From: Verrucomicrobiota bacterium
Lineage (GTDB): Bacteria > Verrucomicrobiota > Verrucomicrobiia > Chthoniobacterales > UBA10450
Assembly (NCBI GenBank): GCA_902810735.1
Contig: CADDYX010000004.1
Coordinates: 1-39,373, forward strand
Direction of reading: 5' to 3'
Length of the DNA stretch: 39,373 bases
The position numbers were made by a program, and so were the translations under genes. How positions within the stretch are numbered: position 1 is the first letter of the stretch; each line of letters begins with the position of its first letter. The notes beneath the pieces were generated by a model, which worked only from the letters and a program-made list of their open reading frames with translations, did no database searches and was not told the DNA's origin. Below are positions 8,486-16,365 of the stretch, piece by piece.

Positions 8486-9991
8486 TTATCGGCTGAGCTT
8501 TATGCCCTCGGGCATTTCCGGCGGCGGGGTGTTGATCCGGCTGTGGCTTTTGCCATAGCTGAAATAGAAGACGAGGCCGATGACCAGCCAGACGATGAGC
8601 CGCATCCAGTTCGTCCAGCCGAGGCCGAAGATCATAGCGCCGCAGGTAATGATTCCCAACGTTGCGACGACCGGCACGGCTGGCACCCGGAAGCCGCGCT
8701 CCAGCTCAGGACTGCGCACACGGATGATCCACACGCCCGCGCAAACGAGCATGAAGGCGAACAACGTGCCGATGCTTGTCATCTCGCCGGTGACGTCGGC
8801 GGGAACGAACGCGGCAAGCAGTCCGGTGAAGACAAAGAAGAGCATGTTCGATTTCCACGGAGTGCGAAAGCGCGGGTGCACCTCGGCGAACACGGGCGAG
8901 ACCAGGCCGTCGCGGCTCATGGAAAAGAAGACGCGCGACTGGCCTAACAACATCACCAGAATAACCGACGAGAATCCGGCGAGGATCGCGACCGTGACCG
9001 ATTTCGAAAGCCATTCGTACCCGTGCATGTATTTGCTGATCGCGAAGGCAACCGATGCTTCACGGCCGGCGCTGCGGAAATCCTGGACGGTCGCTACGCC
9101 GCTCAGCACGTAGGAAAAAAGCACATAGAGGATTGTACAGAACACGAGCGAACCCAGAATGCCGATCGGCATGTCGCGCTTGGGATTTCGCGCTTCCTGC
9201 GCCGCGGTCGAGACCGCATCGAAGCCGATGTAGGCGAAGAACACCACGCCGGCGGCGCCGAGGATTCCCATGATTCCGCCGAATGGATGGGTGATGCCTT
9301 CCGGCGTCGTGTAGGTCGTCGGCAACGGCACCATCGGCGTGTGGTTCGCCGGATTGATGAACTGCCAGCCGAGACCGATGACGAGCAATACGATCGTCAC
9401 CTTGAGGATGACGATCAGGCCATTGACGAAAGCAGACTCTTTCGTGCCGCGAATCAGCAGCATCGTGAGCAGGAGCAGAATGATAACGGCGGGGACGTTC
9501 ATCATGCCGTGCATGCCAGTGGGATCGTGCTCGAAGGGAGAGTGCGACCATTGGTAAGGAATGCGCACCCCGAACCATTCGAGCACGCGATTGAAGTACT
9601 CGCTCCAGGCGATTGCGACCGTTGCGGCCGCGACCGCATACTCGAGGATCAAATCCCAGCCGATGATCCACGCCACGAGCTCGCCCATCGTCGCGTAGGA
9701 ATAAGTGTAGGCGCTGCCCGCTACTGGAATCATGGACGCGAACTCCGCGTAACAGAGCCCGGCAAATGCGCAGCCAATCCCGGCCACGATAAACGCGAGC
9801 ACGACCGATGGACCGGCGCGATCGGCGATGGCCGCCGCGGTTCGCACAAACAGACCCGCGCCAATGATCGCGCCGATTCCGAGCGCGACGAGATTCATGG
9901 GCCCAAGCGAACGCTTGAGACTGTGTTCGCCGACTTCCTGCGCTTCCTCCATCAGCCGGTCGAGCGGCTTTCGTGCGAATAGGTTTGCCAT
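8486..9991 (-). CDS. APC-superfamily amino-acid permease, CAT/YfnA type
   Basis: 501 residues, an inner-membrane secondary transporter with about 12 predicted membrane helices. The N-terminus has a cytoplasmic segment, then the APC signature in helix 1 (GIGAIIGAGLFV, about residues 36-48). Helix 3 has YSYATMGELVAWIIGWDLILEY-like sequence and helix 6 FFAYIGFDAVSTAAQEARNP, both typical of the cationic amino-acid transporter branch. The start is well supported: AAAGGAG sits nine bases upstream of the ATG (10001-10007 on the window). A second APC permease lies upstream on the same strand after a 47-base gap, so the two may be co-transcribed. Substrate is not predictable from sequence alone; cationic or small neutral amino acids are possible. 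Confidence 0.88.
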   Translation of the reverse strand: MANLFARKPLDRLMEEAQEVGEHSLKRSLGPMNLVALGIGAIIGAGLFVRTAAAIADRAGPSVVLAFIVAGIGCAFAGLCYAEFASMIPVAGSAYTYSYATMGELVAWIIGWDLILEYAVAAATVAIAWSEYFNRVLEWFGVRIPYQWSHSPFEHDPTGMHGMMNVPAVIILLLLTMLLIRGTKESAFVNGLIVILKVTIVLLVIGLGWQFINPANHTPMVPLPTTYTTPEGITHPFGGIMGILGAAGVVFFAYIGFDAVSTAAQEARNPKRDMPIGILGSLVFCTILYVLFSYVLSGVATVQDFRSAGREASVAFAISKYMHGYEWLSKSVTVAILAGFSSVILVMLLGQSRVFFSMSRDGLVSPVFAEVHPRFRTPWKSNMLFFVFTGLLAAFVPADVTGEMTSIGTLFAFMLVCAGVWIIRVRSPELERGFRVPAVPVVATLGIITCGAMIFGLGWTNWMRLIVWLVIGLVFYFSYGKSHSRINTPPPEMPEGIKLSR

Positions 9992-10038
9992 GGGACTAAA
10001 CTCCTTTCGGTTCTGCTACTGCTCGCGGCGGCACCGAT

Positions 10039-11523
10039 TCAAACCGCGCTGCGCCTGTGCCAGAGGAAATAAACCGGGACGCCGGTCAGCACGATGATCA
10101 GACCCGGCCAGGTCGTTGCCGTTTGGTAAATGAACAAGACACCGAGAATCACAGCCGCGCCGATCACGTAGAGCGCCGGCACAATCGGATAACCGAAGGC
10201 GCGATACGGCCGCTCGGCGTCGGGTCGTTTCCGGCGGAGCACGAAAATGCCGATGATCGTCAGGATGTAGAAGATGAGCGCCGCGGAGATGACGTAGTCG
10301 AGCAGGTTGCCGTAGAGATTTCCGTAAGTCACGTTGCCGGCGGCGTCTGTTTTCACCGTGCGCGGCAGCACGAGAACGGCGGCCCAGATTCCCTGGATGA
10401 CGAGGCCCCACGCGGGCACGTGGTATTTGTTCAGCTCGCCGACGCGCCGGAAGAACAATCCGTCGCGCGCCATCGCGTAGTAGGCGCGCGCGCCGGCGAG
10501 GATCAGTCCGTTGTTGCAACCGAAAGTCGAAACCATGATCGCGATCGCCATGATCGTCGCGCCGGCGCCGGGAAAGATGACCTTCGCGGTTTCGGTGGCG
10601 ACGCGATCGCTCGGCGCGTTCTGAATTGCATCAAACGGCAGCGCCGCGAGATACGCGACATTGGCGAGCAGGTACAATCCGATCACCAGAATCGTGCCGA
10701 AGGCGAGTGACAGCGGAATGTTCCGACGCGGGTTGATCACCTCGCCAGCCGTGAAGGTGATGTTGTTCCACGCGTCCGCAGAAAAGAGTGAATTGGTTTG
10801 CGCCACGCAGATGCCGACGAAGAGACCGAATGCCGTCGCGGCGGTTAACCCCTGGCCGACTTCCTGCAGACCGCCGCGCAGCGTCCACATGTCGTGAAAA
10901 TTTGCCGTGCCGCCGCCGGAGCGCAGCCCAACGATGATGCCGAGAAGAATGAGTGCGATGAGCGCGCCGGTCTTCGCGGTTGTGAAAACATTTTGCACCA
11001 GCTTGCCCAGCTCCAGGCCGCGTGTGTTCGTGAATGTGAGCAGCGCTATCAGAGCGAGGCCGACGAACTGCACCGTTGACAGCGAGAGCGCATATCCGCC
11101 CATGCGAATCGGCGCGATGATGTAGTTCGATTCCGAGATGCCGGGCACCAGCACGCCCATGTAGCGGCCGAAACCAACCGCCACCGCCGCGATCGTGCCG
11201 GTTTGGATTACCAAGAAAAGCGTCCAGCCGTAGAGAAACCCCCACAGCGGCGAGAAGGCTTCGCGGAGATACACGTACTGGCCGCCCGCCTTCGGCATCA
11301 TCGCAGCGAGTTCGCCGTAAGACAGTGCGGCCATCAACGTCAGCACGCCGGTAACCACCCACACGATCAGCAGCCAACCGGGCGCGCCGACCTGCCGCGC
11401 GATGATCGATGAGACAATGAAGATGCCCGAGCCGATCATCGACCCCGCGACGAGCATCGTGGAATCGAGCAACCCGAGGCCGCGAATGAATTTCGTGTCT
11501 TCGGTAGGAGCTGGTTCGGCCAT
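10039..11523 (-). CDS. APC-superfamily amino-acid permease, LAT/SteT-like
   Basis: 494 residues from the ATG at 11523. The frame continues up to a TTG at 11580, but those 19 residues are arginine-rich and unlike an APC N-terminus. The helix-1 signature MIGSGIFIVSS (about residues 28-38) and the helix-3 segment MPKAGGQYVYLREAFSPLWGF resemble the LAT/SteT branch of amino-acid exchangers. About 12 membrane helices are expected. It is the upstream gene of a pair with the permease at 8486, and diverges from the aspartyl protease gene at 11647. The two permeases belong to different APC branches, so they are unlikely to be a recent duplication. The substrate is unknown. Confidence 0.87.
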   Translation of the reverse strand: MAEPAPTEDTKFIRGLGLLDSTMLVAGSMIGSGIFIVSSIIARQVGAPGWLLIVWVVTGVLTLMAALSYGELAAMMPKAGGQYVYLREAFSPLWGFLYGWTLFLVIQTGTIAAVAVGFGRYMGVLVPGISESNYIIAPIRMGGYALSLSTVQFVGLALIALLTFTNTRGLELGKLVQNVFTTAKTGALIALILLGIIVGLRSGGGTANFHDMWTLRGGLQEVGQGLTAATAFGLFVGICVAQTNSLFSADAWNNITFTAGEVINPRRNIPLSLAFGTILVIGLYLLANVAYLAALPFDAIQNAPSDRVATETAKVIFPGAGATIMAIAIMVSTFGCNNGLILAGARAYYAMARDGLFFRRVGELNKYHVPAWGLVIQGIWAAVLVLPRTVKTDAAGNVTYGNLYGNLLDYVISAALIFYILTIIGIFVLRRKRPDAERPYRAFGYPIVPALYVIGAAVILGVLFIYQTATTWPGLIIVLTGVPVYFLWHRRSAV

Positions 11524-11630
11524 GGGCAGTCGGAGCGGCGGCACAGTTAACCAGAGCGCGCGGAAGCGAAGCAACGGCAAAAGCAGCGGCCTCGTAACGC
11601 GGCACAGTTTCGGCTCCTGTGCGGACGTGC

Positions 11631-11636
11631 TATCCT
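11631..11636 (+). promoter_or_regulatory. Possible extended -10 element (TGC TATCCT)
   Basis: TGC followed by TATCCT lies ten bases before the GTG start at 11647. It matches the spacing seen before the DUF4912 gene. The region 17 bases upstream (TTTCGG) is a poor -35. Confidence 0.35.
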
Positions 11637-11646
11637 GCGCGCTTCC

Positions 11647-12621
11647 GTGAAAACCCTGCGGCCAATCGATTTTCTCCGAACTCTCTCGGCCGCACTTCTC
11701 TTCGCGGCGCTGATTTCGCCTGCTTCAGCAGCGAAGCGAGGCGCGGCGACTCGCGACGATGCACTATTCGAAGCGCTGCCACTCGAGCGTTCGCCGCAGA
11801 ATCACCTGCTTCTCCGTGCGCGCATTAACGGCAAACCAGCGCTGCTCACCGTCGACACCGGAGCGCCAGTAAGTGCGATCGCGCTGCATCGCCGGGAACA
11901 TTTCGGTTTGAAGGCAATCGCCGCCGGCTCGGAGATTCCGACACAGCTGAATGTGAACGGTGCACTCAACGCCGTCGTCGTCGCAAAGACGCTGTCGCTC
12001 GGTTCGCTTCACCTGATGGATGAGCCGCTCGTCGCGATCGACCTCCGCGCGCGCGCCGGCGCGGCACGTCGCCTGAACGAGCCGGCGATCGACGGCATCA
12101 TCGGCGCCGACATTCTCTTTCCGACCAAAGCGGTGCTGGATTGCGAGCGCCAGCTGCTGGTGTTGAAAATGGATCCGTCGCTGCCTGGCTCGGCTCCGGG
12201 ATTCGATTACCGCGGATTCCGCAGAGTCCCGATGCAGGTGAGCTCCGGGTTCAACCTATACGTCAACAGCTCGGTGAACGGACATGCGACGCGCCTGATG
12301 GTCGACACCGGTGCGTTCGCCACGCTGCTGCACTCCGGCTTTGTTCGCAGCATGAGGATCCCGGTGCGGCGCTCGCCTTTCACGTCGTCAGGCGTGAACC
12401 TCGGCGACCGGAAAGTGCAGCTCGCGACCGTTTCGCGATTGTCGATCGGGTCGTTCGAGATCCACGGCAAGGAAGTCGGCGTCATCGATCTGGAAGGTTT
12501 AATCCACAACGGGCTGCTCGAAGGTTCGCCGCCGGTGGTCGGTCTTCTCGGGTCGGAACTTCTGCGGCGTAACCACGGCATCATCGATTTCGGGACGAAT
12601 TCGCTCTACCTGAAACGGTAG
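11647..12621 (+). CDS. Secreted retropepsin-like aspartyl protease with two DTG sites
   Basis: 324 residues from a GTG start. A signal peptide (hydrophobic run ending ALISPASAA, about residues 14-29) predicts export. Two retropepsin-type half-sites occur in one chain: VDTGAPVSAI with D70 and VDTGAFATLL with D220. Each half is followed by a hydrophobic-hydrophobic-Gly strand (IDGIIGADIL and VVGLLGSELL). This is the single-chain arrangement expected when two half-domains supply the catalytic aspartates. The family includes bacterial proteins annotated as retropepsin-like aspartic endopeptidases whose substrates are mostly unknown. No ribosome-binding sequence is visible, and a -10-like element sits only ten bases upstream. 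The murU-like gene follows after 30 bases. Confidence 0.8.
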   Translation: MKTLRPIDFLRTLSAALLFAALISPASAAKRGAATRDDALFEALPLERSPQNHLLLRARINGKPALLTVDTGAPVSAIALHRREHFGLKAIAAGSEIPTQLNVNGALNAVVVAKTLSLGSLHLMDEPLVAIDLRARAGAARRLNEPAIDGIIGADILFPTKAVLDCERQLLVLKMDPSLPGSAPGFDYRGFRRVPMQVSSGFNLYVNSSVNGHATRLMVDTGAFATLLHSGFVRSMRIPVRRSPFTSSGVNLGDRKVQLATVSRLSIGSFEIHGKEVGVIDLEGLIHNGLLEGSPPVVGLLGSELLRRNHGIIDFGTNSLYLKR

Positions 12622-12651
12622 CGGCGCGACTCCTCCTGGTCAGCCGCGCTA

Positions 12652-13587
12652 ATGACACAGGCGTTCGTTCTTGGCGCGGGGCTTGGCACGCGGCTTCGGC
12701 CATTAACCGAGACAACGCCGAAGCCGCTCGTGCCGATTTTTCAGAAGCCGCTGATCACGTTCGCGCTCGATCATCTGATCGCGAACGGCCTGCGCGCGTT
12801 CGTCATCAATACGCACCATCTCGGCGAGCAGTTGAGCACGTTTTTCGCGAGCGGGAGTTATCGCGATTGCGCGGTGCGGGTCGTGCACGAACCGCTGCTC
12901 CTCGACACCGGTGGCGGAATCAAAAACGTCGAGCAGTGGATCACGACCGAGCCGTTCGTGGTCTACAGCGGAGATATCCTGACGGATTTCGATCTGCGGC
13001 CGCTGATCGACGAGCACATGCGCACGGGCAACGATGTCACGCTTGCGTTGCGCAAGACCGGCCTGGCGTCAGGCGTCGCCTTCCAGAACGGCCGCGTCAC
13101 CGCGATCCAGAAACGACCGGTGCCGGACGGCTACGATTTCGCGAACGTCTCGATTTGGAACCGCAGCGTCTTCGAGCGCATTCCCGCGAACGAGAAAATC
13201 TCGTTCATCCCGATTCTCGTCGAGTGGATTAATTCCGGCGGAAAAATCGGCGGCGTCGTGATGAACGACGGTCTCTGGTTCAACATCGGCTCGCCCGCTG
13301 AGTATCTGCACGTGCACCACACCATCATCGATGGGCCGTGGCGACCGCGTTACGTTAGCCAAGCTGATTGGCCGCTCCGGATTTCGCCGAACGCCGCGAT
13401 TGATTCTACGGCACAGCTTGCCGGCTATTTTTCAATTGCAGAGAACGTGACGATCGGCGCGGGCGCGTACGTCGAAAACACAATCGTCTGGGCTGGCGCA
13501 CAAATCGCTTCCCGAACGCGATTACGGAACTGTATTGTCCGTGCGGATCAAACGGCGGAAGGGGATCTGAGTGACGCGATCATCTAA
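12652..13587 (+). CDS. murU: Sugar-1-phosphate nucleotidyltransferase, MurU-like
   Basis: 311 residues. The N-terminus has the NTP-transferase signature (LGAGLGTRLRPLT, then TPKPLVP, residues 7-27), and the metal-binding aspartate follows in YSGDILTDFD near residue 105. The C-terminal 70 residues contain hexapeptide-like turns (IAENVTIGAGAYVENTIV), suggesting a short left-handed beta helix. The overlap with an AmgK-like kinase points to MurU, which makes UDP-MurNAc from MurNAc-1-phosphate in peptidoglycan recycling. Known Pseudomonas MurU is shorter and lacks the beta-helix, so mannose-1-phosphate guanylyltransferase or another sugar specificity remains possible. The stop overlaps the next start by 17 bases. 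Confidence 0.72.
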   Translation: MTQAFVLGAGLGTRLRPLTETTPKPLVPIFQKPLITFALDHLIANGLRAFVINTHHLGEQLSTFFASGSYRDCAVRVVHEPLLLDTGGGIKNVEQWITTEPFVVYSGDILTDFDLRPLIDEHMRTGNDVTLALRKTGLASGVAFQNGRVTAIQKRPVPDGYDFANVSIWNRSVFERIPANEKISFIPILVEWINSGGKIGGVVMNDGLWFNIGSPAEYLHVHHTIIDGPWRPRYVSQADWPLRISPNAAIDSTAQLAGYFSIAENVTIGAGAYVENTIVWAGAQIASRTRLRNCIVRADQTAEGDLSDAII

Positions 13588-14605
13588 CGTTTCCAAAACC
13601 GATGCACTGCTCCGGCGGACGCGGATGCACTTTCCGCGGCTCGACGAGGCGAAGGTAAAGATTACGCCGATCGAAAAAGGCGGCTCGGACCGGAAATTTT
13701 ACCGCGTTCGCTCCGGGCGCGACCAGACGCTGATCCTCGTGAAGTATAATCTCGAACGCGAGGAGAACCGGCACTACGTGCAGATCGCGGAGTTCCTCGC
13801 CGCGCATGCCATTCGCGCGCCGAAGATTTATTTCCACGACGCAGCGGAGGGCCTGATCTGGATCGAAGACCTGGGGAAGACCGATCTCTGGTCATTTCGG
13901 GACGAGCCGTGGCTCGTTCGCCGCGCGCTGTACGAATCTGCACTCGACGAAGTGGCGAAGCTGCACGCTCTCCCGCTTTCCGCCGCCGATCCGATTTCGC
14001 ACGACCTGCCGGCGGAATTCGACGCAACCCTTTACCGTTGGGAACAAGGCTACTTTTTCGAGAATTGTCTCGGCCGCGTGTTTGGGACGAACGCTGACGA
14101 ATCAGCGGCACTGGCACAACTTCCCGCACTCGGGCAGATCGCGGAGCGGCTCGATCAGCTTCCGCGCGTTCTTGTTCACCGGGATTTTCAATCGCAAAAC
14201 ATCATCATCCGCAATGGCGCCGCGCACCTGATCGATTTTCAGGGGATGCGGCCGGGATTGGCCGAATACGACATCGCGTCGCTGCTCTACGATCCGTATG
14301 TCTCGTTGACTCACACTGAGCGGCAGGAGCTTCTCGAGTATTACAGGCGGCGGCGCGAGCTCGCCGGACAGCCGGTTAATCCTGACTACCTGGAATTGGT
14401 GCGCCTGTGCGCAATCCAGAGATTGATGCAGGCGCTCGGCGCATATGGTTTTCTGAGCCTCGTTAAAGGCCATCGCGCGTTTCTGGCGCATGTGCCGGCT
14501 GCGATCGCCTCGCTCGCCAAACTACTGCAAGATACCGACGGTCTTGCGCCGCTCGCTGCGCATCTCAATTCACTCGATGTGTCAGCGGCGACGCGGCTGG
14601 AATGA
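13571..14605 (+). CDS. amgK: AmgK-like anomeric sugar kinase (APH fold)
   Basis: 344 residues from a GTG inside the end of the murU-like gene. The aminoglycoside-phosphotransferase fold is clear: a lysine in LILVKYNLE (about residue 57), the catalytic loop HRDFQSQNIII (H203, D205) and the metal-binding DFQG (D222). AmgK phosphorylates MurNAc or GlcNAc at the anomeric carbon, and MurU then activates the product, so MurNAc recycling bypasses de novo UDP-MurNAc synthesis. Here the order is nucleotidyltransferase first, kinase second. The 17-base overlap implies translational coupling. The assignment rests on the pairing; the kinase alone could be another APH-type sugar or choline kinase. Confidence 0.72.
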   Translation: MTRSSNVSKTDALLRRTRMHFPRLDEAKVKITPIEKGGSDRKFYRVRSGRDQTLILVKYNLEREENRHYVQIAEFLAAHAIRAPKIYFHDAAEGLIWIEDLGKTDLWSFRDEPWLVRRALYESALDEVAKLHALPLSAADPISHDLPAEFDATLYRWEQGYFFENCLGRVFGTNADESAALAQLPALGQIAERLDQLPRVLVHRDFQSQNIIIRNGAAHLIDFQGMRPGLAEYDIASLLYDPYVSLTHTERQELLEYYRRRRELAGQPVNPDYLELVRLCAIQRLMQALGAYGFLSLVKGHRAFLAHVPAAIASLAKLLQDTDGLAPLAAHLNSLDVSAATRLE

Positions 14606-14629
14606 AGTAGCCGAACTGCCGCTGCTCGC

Positions 14630-15529
14630 GTGACAGCTCAACGGCGAACAGCAGCCGACCCGGCGATTCGACTGGTCGCCTGGGGCGCGGTCATACTCGG
14701 CAGTTCGCTTTGCGAAATCATCGCGCGCGAGTATTTCGGCACCTCGCCGTGGTGGGTGGGTGTCGTGCAATGCAGCATTTTGACCGCAGCGGGTGTCGCC
14801 GCGCTCGCGTCGAAACGGTTTCGGCCGATTGGCCGGTTTCTGCTCGCAGTGGCGGCGCTCCGATTGTGCTGGTTCATCGTCGCGCCGCGGCTGCGCGAGA
14901 CCAGCTTCGTCCAGCACTGGTTGCAGTCGACCAACTGGGGTGCACAGATTTTCATCCAGCGCTGCCTCCCGCTTTTCGGTGCAGGGCTGATGATTTTCAC
15001 GCTGATCGGACACGGTGTGCGGCGGCACGACACGTTTCTACACATCGGCAACATGGATGCGCCGGCGCAACCAATCCCGTGGGTCGGATTGTTGAAGCCG
15101 ATTCGCTGGACGATCTTCGGGCCGATTTTGCTGGTGGTATTCGGTGTGGCGCTGCCTGCGTTTCTGTTCGTCACCCTGCGTCCGGATTTCGCGAATGCCG
15201 CCTCGGTGCTTCACTTTCTGCCGTGGATTCTGGCGACAGCGGCGCTCAACGCAGCCAACGAGGAATTCCAGTTTCGCTGCGTTCTGCTCGCGCATCTCCG
15301 CGATGTCGTCCTGCCGGGCGAAGCAATTCTGCTCACTGCGGTGCTGTTCGGGATCGCGCACTATTATGGACAGCCGTCCGGTCCAGGAGGCGTCGTGCTG
15401 GCAGGCTTCGCCGGCTGGATTTGGGGCAAGAGCATGATCGAGACGCGCGGATTCGCCTGGGCATTCCTGATTCACATGGTGCAGGACATCGTCATCTTTT
15501 CGTTCCTCGCGATGACGGTGGCGAAGTAG
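14630..15529 (+). CDS. CPBP-family intramembrane metalloprotease (CAAX/Abi type)
   Basis: 299 residues from a GTG 24 bases after amgK. About seven or eight membrane segments are visible. The C-terminal half has the complete CPBP motif set: EEFQFR (E211, E212, R216), FGIAHY (H244) and HMVQD (H282, D286). These are the residues of the glutamate-dependent intramembrane proteases (Rce1/Abi family). The bacterial members include proteases, bacteriocin self-immunity factors and proteins of unknown role. The position after a recycling pair suggests an envelope function, but that is weak evidence. It converges on the hydrolase gene at 15534 with only four bases between them. Confidence 0.82.
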   Translation: MTAQRRTAADPAIRLVAWGAVILGSSLCEIIAREYFGTSPWWVGVVQCSILTAAGVAALASKRFRPIGRFLLAVAALRLCWFIVAPRLRETSFVQHWLQSTNWGAQIFIQRCLPLFGAGLMIFTLIGHGVRRHDTFLHIGNMDAPAQPIPWVGLLKPIRWTIFGPILLVVFGVALPAFLFVTLRPDFANAASVLHFLPWILATAALNAANEEFQFRCVLLAHLRDVVLPGEAILLTAVLFGIAHYYGQPSGPGGVVLAGFAGWIWGKSMIETRGFAWAFLIHMVQDIVIFSFLAMTVAK

Positions 15530-15533
15530 GAAC

Positions 15534-16145
15534 TCAGCGGACGAACGGGTTGGTGCGGCGTTCGGCGCCGATCGTCGTCGGTGGTCCGTGACCCGGCAGC
15601 ACCGTAACATCGTCGCCAAGCGGATAGAGCTTGTTCCGAATGCCTTCGAACAGCAGCTCGCCATCGCCGCCTGGCAAATCCCATCGCCCCACGCCGGAGG
15701 CGAACAGCACATCGCCACCGATCAGCAGCGCTTCGCTCTTCACGAAAAAGCAGAGACTTCCCGGACAGTGGCCGGGCACCTCCAGCACCTGCATTTCCAG
15801 GCCGGCAAAGTCGCGGCTCGGCGTCGCTTCGATGAGAAAATCGGGCTGGACCGGTTCAATCTCGAGTTGGAACCCGAAGCTGCGGAAAAAATCGGGGTCT
15901 GCGATCATCGGAACGGTCTCGCGGTGACAGCCGATCGTGCAGCCGAAGCGGCGTTTCACTTCCGCTACTTCCGGCACATGATCGAAATGGCCGTGCGTGA
16001 GCAGCAACACCGCCGGCGTGATGCCGCGCGACTGAAGCCAATCGCAACAGCCATCCGGCGCGTCGAAGAGGAGCGTTCCCTGCGGCGCCTGCAGGACGTA
16101 GCAGTTTGTTTCGTAAATGCCGCCGCAAAAACTCTCGTAACGCAT
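15534..16145 (-). CDS. MBL-fold hydrolase, glyoxalase II-like
   Basis: 203 residues, cytoplasmic. The full set of metallo-beta-lactamase-fold ligands is present: THGHFDH (H51, H53, D55, H56), H126 in PGHCPGS, D145 in GGDVLF and H186 in PGHGPPT. The pattern and length match the small glyoxalase-II-like group (YcbL type), which hydrolyse thioesters such as S-lactoylglutathione or similar metabolites. It has no C-terminal glyoxalase II substrate-binding domain, so glutathione specificity cannot be assumed. The gene is divergent from prc, with a 220-base region between the two starts. Confidence 0.85.
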   Translation of the reverse strand: MRYESFCGGIYETNCYVLQAPQGTLLFDAPDGCCDWLQSRGITPAVLLLTHGHFDHVPEVAEVKRRFGCTIGCHRETVPMIADPDFFRSFGFQLEIEPVQPDFLIEATPSRDFAGLEMQVLEVPGHCPGSLCFFVKSEALLIGGDVLFASGVGRWDLPGGDGELLFEGIRNKLYPLGDDVTVLPGHGPPTTIGAERRTNPFVR

Positions 16146-16365
16146 AGCCCGGCTCGCGGTGCGCGCACGTTATCACTTACGCGCGACATTGCAGCAGTTC
16201 GCTGCCCGCGAGGAATGAAACATGCAACAAACCGCCTGCGATCGCGCGTCTGATTGAATGTTCGGCAGCCGCGGTTGTCTCACGTGATTACACTACATGC
16301 CGCCCGACCGGTTACCTTGCGTGGCGCGTAAATTCTGCGACTGTCACAAACCTCTTTTCCCTCGA
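16146..16365. other. Divergent intergenic region between the MBL hydrolase and prc
   Basis: 220 bases that must hold promoters for both directions. I see no convincing -35/-10 pair, hairpin or RNA gene. GATAAC on the minus strand, 23 bases before the hydrolase ATG, is the closest thing to a -10 element. Confidence 0.4.

Noticed and set aside
9023-9982. Plus-strand open frame of 319 codons opposite the first permease
   Set aside because: Very rich in Arg, Asp and His and antisense to a canonical 12-helix transporter.
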